Source: Sporomusaceae bacterium (GTDB taxonomy: Bacteria > Bacillota > Negativicutes > Sporomusales > UBA7701). Taken from it: DNA of 64,000 nt. The stretch covers positions 186,001 to 250,000 of the forward strand of contig JAVKTQ010000001.1 of NCBI GenBank assembly GCA_031460455.1, read 5' to 3'. The notes beneath the pieces were generated by a model. The model worked only from the letters and a program-made list of their open reading frames with translations. It searched no databases and was not told where the DNA came from. The position numbers and the translations under genes are program-made. Each line of letters opens with the position of its first letter. Positions within the stretch are counted from its first letter, which is position 1. Of the stretch, positions 43,389 through 53,309 are shown piece by piece.

Positions 43389-43649
43389 ATGGAAGTACTC
43401 AAAGTTTCCGCGCAGTCGAACCCCAAATCAGTAGCAGGCGCCCTCGCTGCCGTTCTCAGAGAGAGAGGCACGGCCGAAGTGCAGGCAGTAGGGGCGGGAG
43501 CGGTCAACCAAGCCATCAAGGCTGTTGCCATCGCTCGCGGCTTTGTCGCGCCCAACGGCATCGACCTCATCACAATTCCCGCCTTCACCGAAATCTCCAT
43601 CGACGGCGAAGAGCGCACCGCAATCCGGTTCATCGTCGAGCCGCGTTGA
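43389..43649 (+). CDS. spoVS: Stage V sporulation protein S
   Basis: A small, very conserved Alba-like protein of 86 residues, MEVLKVSAQSNPKSVAGALA at the start and GAGAVNQAIKAVAIARGFV in the middle. It affects septation and coat assembly during sporulation. CAAGGAGG precedes the ATG; the sigma-H promoter lies upstream and a terminator downstream. Confidence 0.97.
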   Translation: MEVLKVSAQSNPKSVAGALAAVLRERGTAEVQAVGAGAVNQAIKAVAIARGFVAPNGIDLITIPAFTEISIDGEERTAIRFIVEPR

Positions 43650-43665
43650 GCGGAAAGGATGTCTA

Positions 43666-43697
43666 AGAGGTTCATCGTCACGATGAGCCTCTTTTTA
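43666..43697 (+). terminator. Terminator after spoVS
   Basis: Twelve-bp stem (43666-43677 with 43681-43692, one T-G wobble) with a TCA loop, followed by TTTTATTTT. Confidence 0.88.
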
Positions 43698-43821
43698 TTT
43701 TGCGGACGCCGCATATCGCCCGGCGCAGAACAGGGTTTTTCGATAATATGTCGTATATACAATAAGACGTGGTAAAAACTTGGTATAGATACTACATCTA
43801 GTAGTAAGGGTGGTTTTGGGC

Positions 43822-46800
43822 TTGTTGCTCCGTAAACTTGAAGCCTATGGCTTCAAATCATTCGCCGAGAAAACCGAAATGGAATTCAAGACCGGCATCA
43901 CCGCCATCGTAGGCCCCAACGGCAGCGGCAAAAGCAACATCTCCGACGCCGTCCGCTGGGTCCTCGGCGAACAGAACATCCGCAACCTCCGCGGCAACAA
44001 AATGGAGGATGTCATATTCTCCGGCAGCGCCAAACGGCGGCCGCTGGGGGTCGCCGAAGTATCACTCGTCTTCGACAACGCCGACGGCCTCCTGCCGCTC
44101 GAATTCAACGAAGTCACCATCACCCGGCGCGTCTTCCGCTCCGGCGACGGCGAATACTTCATCAACAAAGCCCCCTGCCGCCTCAAAGACATCCACGACC
44201 TCCTCCTCGAAGCCGGCCTCAGCCGTGAATCCATGACCGTCATCAGCCAGAACAAAATCGACGAAGTCCTCAACAGCAAGCCCGAAGAACGGCGCCTGCT
44301 CTTTGAGGAAGCCGCCGGCATCGTCAAATACAAGAACCGCAAAAAAGAAGCCCTGCGCAAGCTCGAGGACACCGAGCAAAACCTCACCCGCGTCCTCGAC
44401 ATCACCGCCGAAATCGAAACCCAGCTCGGCCCCATGGCCGAAAGCGCCGAGCGCACCGCCCGTTACAACGAACTCGCCGCCGAGCAGACCGCCTGCCAGG
44501 TCACCCTGCTCCTCCACAGACTCACCCAGGCCGAAAAAAACCTTGAATCCGTCACCCTCGAACAAGCCGCCCTCACCGACGAAGACATCGCCGTTGGCAC
44601 CAGGCTGTCTGTCGCCGAAACCGACAAAGAAAAATACATCGACAACCTCGCCGCCCTCGACGAAAGCCTGCGCGACGCCGAAAGCGCCCTCGCCCAGACC
44701 GCCACCGAGCTCGAACGCCTCGACGGCAAAACCGCCGTCCTCAACGAACGCATCGGCCAGGAGCAGAAAAGCCGCGACCGCGTCATCCAGGACATTAGCC
44801 GCCTCGAAACCGAAAAAGAGGAAACCCGCGCCCGCCTCCAGGAATGGCAGGCCAGCCACACCGGCAAAAACGCCCAGGCCGAAGAACTCCGCGCCGCCCT
44901 CGCCGGCCAGGACCAGGCCCTTCAGCAGGCCGCCGCCGCCATCGACGCCGCCCAGAGCAAAATCAACGCCGCCAAAGACGAAACCTTCGGCCACCTCCAG
45001 GAGCTCGTCACCCAGAAAAACGCCCTCCGCACCCTCGAACGCGACCAGGAAAGCCAAAAACTGCGCGAAGGGCAGCTCATAAAAGAACGGGAAAGCTTCG
45101 CCGGCCAGTTCCAGGAAACCACCCAGTCCTTAGGCAGCGTCCAGTGGGAGAAACAGGCCCTCGACCAGGACCTCGCCGCCACCGACACCACCGTCGCCGG
45201 CCTCGCCGACCGCAAACGCCAGCAAGACGCCGCCTTCAGCGACAACAAAGCCGCCGAAGCCCGCCTCACCGGCGAAATCGGCCAACTCGCCTCCCGCCTC
45301 AAAGTCCTCAGCGACATGCAGGAAGAATACGAAGGCTTCGGCCGCGGCCCCAAAAGCGTCCTCAAAAGCGACCGCCCCTGGCGGCAGGGCGTCCATGGCG
45401 CCGTCGCCGAAATCATCACCGTCCGCGATCCCCACATCGTCGCCATCGAAACCGCCCTCGGCGGCGCCCTCCAGCACATCATCGTCGCCAGCGACGACAC
45501 CGCTAAAGCCGCCGTCGAGCACCTCAAAAACCACAACCTCGGCCGGGCCACCTTCCTGCCTTTGAGCACCATCAAGCCAGCCCGCCCCAGAGACGCCGAA
45601 ACAGCGGCCGCCCACGCCCAAGGCTCAGTCGGCTTCGCCGCCGGTCTCGTCGAATGCGAGCCGCGCTTCAGGCCGATAATCGACTACCTCCTCGCCCGCA
45701 CCATCGTCGCCGCCGACATCGACGCCGCCCTCCGCATCGCCCGCGGCGCCGCCTTCGGCGTCAAAATCGTCACCCTCGACGGCCAGCTCATAAACCCCGG
45801 CGGCAGCATCACCGGCGGCAGCGTCGGCCGGCGCGAAGCCAGCTTCCTTGGCCGCAGCGGCGAAATCGCCGCCCTCAAAGAAACCATGGCCGCCCGCGAA
45901 ACCGACCTCGTCGCCCGTCGCCGCCAGACAGCCCAGCTCCAGGCCGACATCGCCGCCCTCGACGAAAAAATCGCCGCCGCCCACGGCCGCCGCCGCACCC
46001 TCGAAGTCCGCCAGGCCGAACTCACCGTCCACGCCGAAAAAACCGGCCAGGAAATCAAACGTCTCGACCTCGCCCTCGTCACCATCGATGGCGAGCTCGC
46101 CGCCAGCCGCGGCGAAGCCGCTGCCATCGCCGCCAAAATGGCCGACGTCGCCGCCGCCATCGCCCTCATGGAAGAACGCGACAACGAGCACAAACGCCTC
46201 ATCGCCGGCTGGCAGGAAGACCTCAAAAAGCTCCAGGCCGACCGCGAAACCATTTCCGGCGCGCTCACCGACAGCAAAATAAAACTCTCCGCCTTAGAGC
46301 AGGAAGTAAATGCGATCGCCGTAAACTGCGAACAATATAAACAAGCCGAAAGCCGCATCAATCGCCAGATCGACGCCCAGCGCGGCGACATCGAAAGAAT
46401 AGCGCAGGAGATCGCCCGCGCCGAAGCCGACCTCGCCGGCGTCGTCCAAGCCAAAGAAACCCTCGCCGCCGACAAAGCCGCCCAGGAGAAAACCCGCGAC
46501 ACCGTTCTCAAAGACAAGCTCGGCATCCTCGCCAAACAGCAGAAACTCGAACGCGAAGTCAAAGACCTGCGCCGCCGCCAGAACGCCAGCCAGGCCCGCC
46601 TCCACGAACTCGACCTCCTCGCCGCCAAACACGGCTACGAAGTCGCCAGCTGCACCGAGCAGCTCCGCGACCACTTCAGCCTCGACCGCGAGCAGGCCCA
46701 GGCCGTCTTCCGCGACGACGACCCCGCAATCCTCGCCGCCCGCGTCGACGAACTCGCCCTCGACATCGAAGCCCTCGGGCCCATCAACCCCGCGGCCATC

Positions 46801-47379
46801 GAAGAATACGCCCGCCTTCAGGAACGCTACACCTTCCTCCGCACCCAGTACGACGACCTCACCGCCGCCAAAGACTACCTCCTCACCATCCTCAAAGACA
46901 TCGACGCCACCATGGCCAAACAATTCAAAGCCGCCTTCGCCCAGATCAACGAACACTTCGGCGAACTCTTCGTCCGCCTCTTCGGCGGCGGGAAAGCCCA
47001 GCTCATCCTCGCCGACCCCAACGACATCCTCGGCACCGGCATCGAAATCGTCGTCCAGCCGCCCGGCAAAAAGCAGCAAAACCTCGCCCTCCTCTCCGGC
47101 GGCGAGCGGGCCCTCACCGTCATCGCCCTCCTGTTCGCCTTCCTGTCGTACCGGCCCACGCCCTTTTGCGTCCTCGACGAAATCGACGCCGCCCTCGACG
47201 AAGCCAACGTCCAGCGCTTCAGTGAATTTTTACAGGACTACGCCCGCAGCACCCAGTTCATCGTCGTCACCCACCGCAAAGGCACCATGGAAGCCGCCGA
47301 CGTCATGCACGGCGTCACCATGGAAGAATCGGGCGTATCCAAACTCATCTCCGTCAAATTTATGGACAAGGCAGGTTAA
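43822..47379 (+). CDS. smc: Chromosome segregation protein SMC
   Basis: The condensin ATPase of 1185 residues that organises and segregates the chromosome. Head motifs: Walker A GPNGSGKS at residues 31-38, and at the C-terminus the signature LLSGGERALT and Walker B/D-loop CVLDEIDAALDEAN. Two long coiled-coil arms rich in Ala, Glu and Gln flank the hinge (about 500-680, with GFGRGPKSVLK and INPGGSITGGS). TTG 43822 gives the usual MLLRKLEAYGFKSF; AAGGGTGG is spaced for it, while GTG 43810 sits inside that signal. ftsY follows six bases later. Confidence 0.95.
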   Translation: MLLRKLEAYGFKSFAEKTEMEFKTGITAIVGPNGSGKSNISDAVRWVLGEQNIRNLRGNKMEDVIFSGSAKRRPLGVAEVSLVFDNADGLLPLEFNEVTITRRVFRSGDGEYFINKAPCRLKDIHDLLLEAGLSRESMTVISQNKIDEVLNSKPEERRLLFEEAAGIVKYKNRKKEALRKLEDTEQNLTRVLDITAEIETQLGPMAESAERTARYNELAAEQTACQVTLLLHRLTQAEKNLESVTLEQAALTDEDIAVGTRLSVAETDKEKYIDNLAALDESLRDAESALAQTATELERLDGKTAVLNERIGQEQKSRDRVIQDISRLETEKEETRARLQEWQASHTGKNAQAEELRAALAGQDQALQQAAAAIDAAQSKINAAKDETFGHLQELVTQKNALRTLERDQESQKLREGQLIKERESFAGQFQETTQSLGSVQWEKQALDQDLAATDTTVAGLADRKRQQDAAFSDNKAAEARLTGEIGQLASRLKVLSDMQEEYEGFGRGPKSVLKSDRPWRQGVHGAVAEIITVRDPHIVAIETALGGALQHIIVASDDTAKAAVEHLKNHNLGRATFLPLSTIKPARPRDAETAAAHAQGSVGFAAGLVECEPRFRPIIDYLLARTIVAADIDAALRIARGAAFGVKIVTLDGQLINPGGSITGGSVGRREASFLGRSGEIAALKETMAARETDLVARRRQTAQLQADIAALDEKIAAAHGRRRTLEVRQAELTVHAEKTGQEIKRLDLALVTIDGELAASRGEAAAIAAKMADVAAAIALMEERDNEHKRLIAGWQEDLKKLQADRETISGALTDSKIKLSALEQEVNAIAVNCEQYKQAESRINRQIDAQRGDIERIAQEIARAEADLAGVVQAKETLAADKAAQEKTRDTVLKDKLGILAKQQKLEREVKDLRRRQNASQARLHELDLLAAKHGYEVASCTEQLRDHFSLDREQAQAVFRDDDPAILAARVDELALDIEALGPINPAAIEEYARLQERYTFLRTQYDDLTAAKDYLLTILKDIDATMAKQFKAAFAQINEHFGELFVRLFGGGKAQLILADPNDILGTGIEIVVQPPGKKQQNLALLSGGERALTVIALLFAFLSYRPTPFCVLDEIDAALDEANVQRFSEFLQDYARSTQFIVVTHRKGTMEAADVMHGVTMEESGVSKLISVKFMDKAG

Positions 47380-47385
47380 CGCACC

Positions 47386-48303
47386 ATGGGCTTCTTCGAC
47401 CGCCTTAAAGAAGGCCTCACCAAAACCCGTAAAGGCTTCACCGAAAAAATCGAGCAGCTCGTCAGCGGCTACGCCACCATCGACGACGAATTCCTCGACG
47501 ACCTCGAAGCCGTCCTCATCGCCGCCGACGTCGGCGTCAAAACCGTCGCCGCCCTCATCGCCGACATCAAAGCCGGCGTCAAAGCCAAACAGATAAACAG
47601 CCCCGACGACCTCGTCCCCTTCCTCAAAACCCGTATCGCCGCCATCCTCGCGGCAGGGGAGGGCGCCCCCCGCCAAGCCGAAACCGGCCCCACCGTCGTC
47701 ATGGTCGTCGGCGTCAACGGCGTCGGCAAAACCACCACCATCGCCAAACTCGGCCACTACTACCGCGAACAGGGCCGCCGCGTCCTCCTCGCCGCCGGCG
47801 ACACCTTCCGCGCCGCCGCCAGCGAACAGCTCGAAATCTGGGGCGGCCGCATCGGCGCCGAAGTCATCCGCCACAAAGAAGGCTCCGACCCCGCCGCCGT
47901 CGCCTTCGACGCCGTCCAGGCCGCCAAAGCCAGGAACGCCGACCTCCTCATCGTCGACACCGCCGGCCGCCTCCACACCAAATCCAACCTCATGGAAGAA
48001 CTCAAAAAAGTCCACCGCGTCATCGCTCGCGAACTGCCCGGCGCTCCCCACGAAGTCCTCCTCGTCCTCGACGCCACCACCGGCCAGAACGCCCTCAGCC
48101 AGGCGCGGCTCTTCAAAGAAGCCGTCGAAATCAGCGGCCTCGTCCTCACCAAACTCGACGGCACCGCCAAAGGCGGCGTCATCGTCGCCGTCAAAAGCGA
48201 ATTAGGCGTGCCGGTCAAATGGATCGGCGTAGGCGAGAAAATGGAAGACCTCAGGCCATTTGTAGCCTCAGATTTCGCGGACGCTCTCTTCGGCTCCAAA
48301 TAA
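47386..48303 (+). CDS. ftsY: Signal recognition particle receptor FtsY
   Basis: GTPase receptor that docks SRP-ribosome complexes at the membrane. It has 305 residues. The N domain occupies the first ~95 residues without a long acidic A domain; the G domain shows GVNGVGKTTT, DTFRAAA, DTAGRL and TKLDG. Together with smc it forms the common smc-ftsY pair. The partner ffh lies at 51.4 kb. Hairpin repeat copy 6 starts eight bases after the stop. Confidence 0.97.
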   Translation: MGFFDRLKEGLTKTRKGFTEKIEQLVSGYATIDDEFLDDLEAVLIAADVGVKTVAALIADIKAGVKAKQINSPDDLVPFLKTRIAAILAAGEGAPRQAETGPTVVMVVGVNGVGKTTTIAKLGHYYREQGRRVLLAAGDTFRAAASEQLEIWGGRIGAEVIRHKEGSDPAAVAFDAVQAAKARNADLLIVDTAGRLHTKSNLMEELKKVHRVIARELPGAPHEVLLVLDATTGQNALSQARLFKEAVEISGLVLTKLDGTAKGGVIVAVKSELGVPVKWIGVGEKMEDLRPFVASDFADALFGSK

Positions 48304-48310
48304 TATAGGG

Positions 48311-48432
48311 CGACCGCCCATAAGCGCCCATCTGCGGCGTTGCTCCTCGGCTGCCATCCTCAGCGTACGTCCGTGTACGCTTCCGGTGTCATCCTCCGGT
48401 GCGCCTTGCATCTGGGCACTTCTGAACGGTCG
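48311..48432 (+). repeat. Dispersed hairpin repeat, copy 6
   Basis: Outer arms CGACCG/CGGTCG, a pair different from copies 1 and 2 but still complementary; second stem AGCGCCC with GGGCACT; apex CGTAC-GTCCGT-GTACG. Starts eight bases after ftsY. Confidence 0.85.
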
Positions 48433-48464
48433 ACGGCGCAAGAATACGAGAAAACGAATAAACG

Positions 48465-48493
48465 AAGCACCGGGTTTATCCCGGTGCTTTTTG
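48465..48493. terminator. Terminator between ftsY and the FliB-like gene
   Basis: Ten-bp stem AAGCACCGGG/CCCGGTGCTT with a TTTAT loop followed by TTTTTG; A-rich upstream, so it may serve both converging genes. Confidence 0.88.
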
Positions 48494-48534
48494 TTTGCAT
48501 TATATGCATTTAGGTACTTGCAATAGATTTTAAT

Positions 48535-49485
48535 TTACCTGCCCGCGGCTATCTTCAGCAGCGCCGCGCGGTTGTGGCAGTATTCCAGCTCTGCCGCCAT
48601 CACCGCCGCCTTCACCCGGTCGAGCCGGCCTGTCTCGCCGCCCGCGCCGGCGGTCGCGAGGCGATGCCACAAAGCCTGGAGCAGCCGCGTCGCCCCCGGC
48701 AAGCCGTGGAGATAAAACACCTTCTTGAAAATCAGATTCACGAAAAAATGCTCCAGCAGGATATCCGCCGGGGCGAGCGCCGCCACTCCGGCGGCCTCCG
48801 CCGCATCCAGGCGGTCGTAGTTTCCGCGGATCAGCCGGTCGACCTCCCGGCCAACGGATGGGGAAGAGGGGAGGGAGGCCAGCGATGCCGCCGTCGCCGC
48901 CAGGAAATCCAGCCGCGCCGCCACAGTCAGGCCGCGGCACTGCATAATATCGATGAAATGATGCTCAAGCTCGAAATAATACCCCAGCACGCTATGGAGC
49001 GGCTGCTGGCCGGGGAAAACCTCGGCCGTGTAGCCGTCCGCTTCAAGCGGGATAGGCGGCTCCTCGGCGCGGACCACATTGAGCGGCTCCGTCCTCTCCG
49101 CCAGCCGCAGCACCTCCGGGCAACTGAAGCTCAGCGTCACCTCCACGCCCCGCGCCGTCCGCATCGGGTAACGGGGAAAAAGGCGGCACACCCCGTCCAG
49201 GTGCTCGTGCCCCGCCTCGCGGTGAAGCAGACACAGGTTGTCCTCCCGCAAAAACCAGCAGCCGCCGCCCAACCGCTTGGCGATCGCCGCATACTCCCCG
49301 GCGGCCCTCTTTCCCGTCAGCGGCGTAAAAGCCGCCTGAAATTCCACCTCGCGGCCCGTCCGCGCAAAAAAATCGCGGTTGCGTTTATAGCCAGCCTCGT
49401 CCACCGTCACCAGCCAGTCGTTGCGGCAGCACGTGCCGCAGCAGGCGCAGGTGAAGTGGGGCACAAAATCAAGATAAATATACAT
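48535..49485 (-). CDS. YkgJ/FliB-like cysteine-cluster protein
   Basis: It has 316 residues. The N-terminal FTCACCGTCCRNDW and the later CWFLREDNLCLLHRE and CRLFPR give the CxxCC...C pattern of the YkgJ zinc/iron cluster family; the whole layout resembles FliB, flagellin lysine-N-methylase, so methylation of flagellin or another protein is possible. No flagellin gene is adjacent, although flagellar-export-like genes lie at 58.5-60 kb. ATG 49485 follows AAGGAGAAG on the minus strand. Hairpin repeat copy 7 ends 21 bp upstream of the start. Confidence 0.78.
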   Translation of the reverse strand: MYIYLDFVPHFTCACCGTCCRNDWLVTVDEAGYKRNRDFFARTGREVEFQAAFTPLTGKRAAGEYAAIAKRLGGGCWFLREDNLCLLHREAGHEHLDGVCRLFPRYPMRTARGVEVTLSFSCPEVLRLAERTEPLNVVRAEEPPIPLEADGYTAEVFPGQQPLHSVLGYYFELEHHFIDIMQCRGLTVAARLDFLAATAASLASLPSSPSVGREVDRLIRGNYDRLDAAEAAGVAALAPADILLEHFFVNLIFKKVFYLHGLPGATRLLQALWHRLATAGAGGETGRLDRVKAAVMAAELEYCHNRAALLKIAAGR

Positions 49486-49505
49486 TCTCTTCTCCTTGGT
49501 ACTTG

Positions 49506-49627
49506 GGGACCGCCCATAAGGCTCCATCTGCGTTGTTAGGGCTGCGCGTGCTTGCTAGCGTACGCCCAAGTACGCGTCGCTGCGCATGCTCGCCCTGCCT
49601 AGCATCTGGGGCCTTCTGAACGGTCCC
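49506..49627 (+). repeat. Dispersed hairpin repeat, copy 7
   Basis: Outer arms GGGACCG/CGGTCCC; second stem AGGCTCC/GGGGCCT, different from the AGCCCCC/GGGGGCT of copy 2 but still pairing with one T-G wobble; apex GCGTAC-GCCCAA-GTACGC. It lies between the start of the FliB-like gene and the 3' end of the HEPN-like gene. Confidence 0.85.
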
Positions 49628-49671
49628 GGCATTTCATTGTTTTTGGATCCGTAGGGGAGAGGGGGGTGAAT

Positions 49672-50802
49672 TTATAGTTGTCTCGGTAGTAATTCTCCAG
49701 TTATAGCATAATAAATTAGGTCTACTGCCATTTCATAGTTTTCATAGAAATCTTCACTATCGAGTTCAGGAACCCAAGATGTTCCAGTTCGAGACTCAGG
49801 GTGAACAATTTGTATGCGTTTTTCGTAAACGTCTTGCAACATGTAGACATAGCCAGGGGCATGCTTAAATACTTCATAGATGTGCTCAAGAACAGGTTTT
49901 ATTTCGAAAGTCCTTAATTTGGCCCGATCTTTACTAATCAATTTAAGGCATCCTTCAATACCAAAAAAAAGATTTGCACATGCGTCTTCGCCGTATATCC
50001 GCCTAGGGTCATTCCAAAGAGTCTGTGCCTTTAATAAAAGGAAGCATGTTCTTACAACTAACCGATTTGACTCTTTAAAAGAGTTATATATATTATGTAT
50101 TTTTTCAGGTTTATTGACTGTAGACGAAAACTCGTAAGGAACCGAAATCTGATAACTGTTTTTATACCCCCAAAACTCTTTAGCGCTTAGTCTTGCTAGC
50201 ATACACGTAACTGCTTGGGCGCGACGCAATGCATTTTCAGAAAATCTTGTCTCATTATTCATAACTAAATCGTACGGTACATCGTAACACTCATCGGACG
50301 GTTGAAATGTTAATGTTCCAATTTCAGTTGAGAGTGCTAAAGATGATAATACTCTTACCTCTTGACGAGTCATGTGCACGAACCAATTTGGGAAAGGCGT
50401 TTCTTTGGACTTCGTAATTAATATTGGCTCATAGCCCCAAAACGTATATATCCCTTTTGATGTTTCAACGGTACGTCCGTAATAATAACCACCGCTTGAA
50501 AGGAACTTACGAATCCGAATAAACTGCCCCTTCATGTTGAAATATTGCCCATACATTTTTCCTAGCCGCTTTCTGCGTTCTATTCCAATATTATTTCCAA
50601 GTCCTAATGATAACGCATAGGCACATTTCGTAAGAATGAAAGGATGCTCATATAGTGAGTCCATAATTGAATCGTGAGGTAGTAGCAACTCCCTCTTTAT
50701 AGTCTCGATTACGTTAGAGGAGTTTTTTGTAGGGTTATGTTCCAAAACATCCAAAATCAGGTCAATAGCTTCGATATCCGCAGATACTTTAAATGAGGTC
50801 AT
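49672..50802 (-). CDS. Solitary HEPN-type (Apea-like) protein, AT-rich accessory gene
   Basis: No named family recognised. The protein has 376 residues. Near the C-terminus EKRIQIVHPES contains R329-x4-H334, the RX4-6H motif of HEPN ribonucleases, followed by a helix (FYENYEMAVDLIYYAITGELL), the pattern of Apea-like HEPN domains; the preceding helix NLFFGIEGCLKLIS also fits. The N-terminal ~250 residues have no known motif. The gene is AT-rich and stands between core GC-rich genes, so it was probably acquired. GGGGGGCG precedes ATG 50802. A toxin- or defence-like RNase role is plausible but unproven. Confidence 0.6.
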   Translation of the reverse strand: MTSFKVSADIEAIDLILDVLEHNPTKNSSNVIETIKRELLLPHDSIMDSLYEHPFILTKCAYALSLGLGNNIGIERRKRLGKMYGQYFNMKGQFIRIRKFLSSGGYYYGRTVETSKGIYTFWGYEPILITKSKETPFPNWFVHMTRQEVRVLSSLALSTEIGTLTFQPSDECYDVPYDLVMNNETRFSENALRRAQAVTCMLARLSAKEFWGYKNSYQISVPYEFSSTVNKPEKIHNIYNSFKESNRLVVRTCFLLLKAQTLWNDPRRIYGEDACANLFFGIEGCLKLISKDRAKLRTFEIKPVLEHIYEVFKHAPGYVYMLQDVYEKRIQIVHPESRTGTSWVPELDSEDFYENYEMAVDLIYYAITGELLPRQL

Positions 50803-50953
50803 GCTATCGCCCCCCTTTGATATGAGCCTTTTCGACACTTTTCCGACATAACCTGCAATATGACCTTGCAAAGAGTACGCAACTCATCCAAAGACCCAGC
50901 TTTCACAAAAAATTTTTAGCGCTGATATGTCTTTCCCTGTCAACCTTCAACCC

Positions 50954-50982
50954 TTGACAGTCGCCGCATTTTCCTCTATACT
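50954..50982 (+). promoter_or_regulatory. Sigma-A promoter of ylxM-ffh-rpsP
   Basis: TTGACA (50954-50959), 17-bp spacer, TATACT (50977-50982), 45 bp before ylxM. Confidence 0.82.
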
Positions 50983-51026
50983 AATCAGGTGTAAAGGTAT
51001 TCACCTTGTCAGCGAGGTTAAACGAC

Positions 51027-51374
51027 ATGCTCGATAAGGTACTCAGGATAGCCGAATTGTACGACTTCTACGGCGCGCTGCTTACCGACAAGCAGCAGCG
51101 CTGCATCGAAATGCACTACCTCGGCGACGACTCGCTCGCCGAGATCGCCGAGGAATTCCAGGTCTCCCGCCAGGCCGTCCACGACATTCTCCGCCGCGGC
51201 GAACAGCTGCTCGCCGAATACGAGGAAAAGCTCGGCCTCGTCGAGCGCCACCGCCGCGACCTGGCCGTCATCGCCCAGGTGCGCGCCAGCCTCGAAGCCC
51301 TGCCGGCGGAAGCCCGCAGCCTGCCCGAGACGCGGCAGGCTCTCGATCTTCTCCACCAACTGACCGACCGCTGA
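51027..51374 (+). CDS. ylxM: YlxM/p13-like DNA-binding protein (UPF0122)
   Basis: A small sigma-70-region-4-like helix-turn-helix protein of 115 residues: [22 protein letters not shown]...[12 protein letters not shown]. It always accompanies ffh and is thought to modulate the SRP pathway. ATG 51027 gives the family N-terminus [16 protein letters not shown]; an in-frame TTG further up is not needed. ffh follows by 13 bp. Confidence 0.92.
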   Translation: MLDKVLRIAELYDFYGALLTDKQQRCIEMHYLGDDSLAEIAEEFQVSRQAVHDILRRGEQLLAEYEEKLGLVERHRRDLAVIAQVRASLEALPAEARSLPETRQALDLLHQLTDR

Positions 51375-51387
51375 AAGGAGGCCCCTC

Positions 51388-52734
51388 ATGGTATTCGAAG
51401 GCTTGGCCGATAAACTGCAGCAGACATTCAAAAAGCTCAGGGGCCGTGGCAAACTGTCCGAGTCCGACGTCAGCGATGCCCTCCGCGAGGTGCGCATGGC
51501 CCTCCTGGAGGCCGACGTCAACTTCAAAGTCGTCAAAGACTTCGTCGCCAAAGTCAAGGAACGGGCCGTCGGCCACGAAGTGCTCGAAAGCCTCACCCCC
51601 GCCCAGCAGGTCATCAAAATCGTCAACGACGAGCTCACCGCCCTTATGGGCGGCACCCAGAGCCGTATCGCCATCTCGCCCAAGCCGCCCACCATCGTCA
51701 TGCTCGTCGGCCTCCAGGGCGCAGGTAAAACCACCACTGCCGGCAAACTCGCCCTCCTGCTCAAAAAGCAGAACAAGCGCCCCCTGCTCGTCGCGGCCGA
51801 CGTCTACCGTCCGGCGGCCATCAAGCAGCTCGAAGTGCTGGGCGAAAAGCTCGAAATACCCGTCTTCACCCTCGGCGACCAGGAAAAGCCCGTCGTCATC
51901 GCCAAGAAAGCCATCGAACACGCCCAGGCCTACGCCAACGACATTGTCCTCATCGACACCGCCGGCCGCCTCCACATCAACGCCGAGCTCATGGACGAGC
52001 TCAAAGCCGTCAAACAGACCGTCCGGCCGCACGAAATCCTCCTCGTCGTCGACGCCATGACCGGCCAGGACGCCGTCACCGTCGCCGAAAGCTTCAACAA
52101 CGACCTCGGCCTCGACGGCGTCATCCTCACCAAACTCGACGGCGACGCCCGCGGCGGCGCGGCCCTGTCCGTCAAAGCCGTCACCGGCTGCCCGATCAAG
52201 TTCGCCGGCATGGGCGAGAAGCTCGAAGCCCTGGAGCCCTTCCACCCCGACCGCATGGCCTCACGCATCCTCGGCATGGGCGACGTCCTCAGCTTCATCG
52301 AGAAAGCCGAGCAGGCCATCGACTTCGACAAGGCCCAGGCGCTGGAGAAAAAACTCCGCAAAGAAGAATTCACCCTCGACGACTTCCTCGATCAGCTCCA
52401 GCAGGTCCGCAAACTCGGCTCCATCGACCAGATCCTCGGCATGATCCCCGGCATGGGCGGCCTCACCAAAAAGCTGCAGGGCGCCGAATTCGACGAAAAG
52501 CAGCTCACACAAGTCGAAGCCATCATCCGCTCCATGACAAAGAAAGAGCGCCGCGACCCCAACATCATCAACGGCAGCCGCCGCAAGCGCATCGCTGCCG
52601 GCAGCGGCACCCGCGTCCAGGACGTCAACCGACTTCTAAAACAGTTCGCCGACGCGCGCAAGATGATGAAGCAGCTCCAGCAGCACCAGAAAAGCGGCAA
52701 AAAAGGCGGCTTCAAACTGCCTTTCATGCGATAA
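51388..52734 (+). CDS. ffh: Signal recognition particle protein Ffh
   Basis: GTPase that binds signal peptides and 4.5S/6S RNA and pairs with FtsY. The protein has 448 residues: N domain, G domain ([28 protein letters not shown]) and a Met-rich M domain (about 300-430; [19 protein letters not shown]) ending in basic residues. CTGAAAGGAGG precedes the ATG. Canonical ylxM-ffh-rpsP context. Confidence 0.98.
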   Translation: MVFEGLADKLQQTFKKLRGRGKLSESDVSDALREVRMALLEADVNFKVVKDFVAKVKERAVGHEVLESLTPAQQVIKIVNDELTALMGGTQSRIAISPKPPTIVMLVGLQGAGKTTTAGKLALLLKKQNKRPLLVAADVYRPAAIKQLEVLGEKLEIPVFTLGDQEKPVVIAKKAIEHAQAYANDIVLIDTAGRLHINAELMDELKAVKQTVRPHEILLVVDAMTGQDAVTVAESFNNDLGLDGVILTKLDGDARGGAALSVKAVTGCPIKFAGMGEKLEALEPFHPDRMASRILGMGDVLSFIEKAEQAIDFDKAQALEKKLRKEEFTLDDFLDQLQQVRKLGSIDQILGMIPGMGGLTKKLQGAEFDEKQLTQVEAIIRSMTKKERRDPNIINGSRRKRIAAGSGTRVQDVNRLLKQFADARKMMKQLQQHQKSGKKGGFKLPFMR

Positions 52735-52777
52735 AACCCAGCTAATTGGTTATTTTATAAAGGAGGTGAATTGTAAA

Positions 52778-53059
52778 ATGGCGGTCAAAATTCGACTCAA
52801 ACGTATGGGTGCCAAGAAAAGCCCCTTCTACCGCGTAGTCGTCGCCGACGCCCGTTCCCCGCGGGACGGCAGGTTCATCGAAGCCCTCGGCCACTACGAC
52901 TCCACCACCGAGCCGGCCATCATCAAAATCGATGAGGAAAAGGCCATCGAGTGGCTGCAGAAAGGCGCGCAACCCACCGATACCGTAAAAGATCTCTTCG
53001 GCCAGGCCGGTATCATGAAAAAGTGGGATGAAGTCAAGCGCTCCAAGAAAGAGGCGTGA
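52778..53059 (+). CDS. rpsP: 30S ribosomal protein S16
   Basis: It has 93 residues, beginning [20 protein letters not shown], with the IEALGHYDS motif. AAGGAGGTG lies 12 bases before the ATG. Six bases separate it from khpA, so they are co-transcribed. Confidence 0.98.
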   Translation: MAVKIRLKRMGAKKSPFYRVVVADARSPRDGRFIEALGHYDSTTEPAIIKIDEEKAIEWLQKGAQPTDTVKDLFGQAGIMKKWDEVKRSKKEA

Positions 53060-53065
53060 TAACTA

Positions 53066-53293
53066 ATGAAAGAACTGATAGAAGTTATCGCCAAATCCCT
53101 CGTCAAAAACCCCGGTCAGGTAAGCGTCACGGCCACTGACGACAAAGGCGTCACCGTCTACGAGATCAGGGTCGCGCCGGAAGACATGGGCAAGGTCATC
53201 GGCAAACAGGGCCGCATCGCCAAAGCGCTGCGCACCGTCGTCAAAGCCGCGGCCACCCGTGACAACCAGCGGGTCATGGTGGAAATCATCTGA
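53066..53293 (+). CDS. khpA: KH-domain RNA-binding protein KhpA (YlqC)
   Basis: A single KH domain of 75 residues with the GxxG loop in VIGKQGRIAKALR. It forms complexes with KhpB (Jag) and influences small-RNA function and cell elongation in other Firmicutes. Position between rpsP and ylqD is conserved. Confidence 0.95.
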   Translation: MKELIEVIAKSLVKNPGQVSVTATDDKGVTVYEIRVAPEDMGKVIGKQGRIAKALRTVVKAAATRDNQRVMVEII

Positions 53294-53309
53294 AAAGGTG
53301 CTGAACAGA

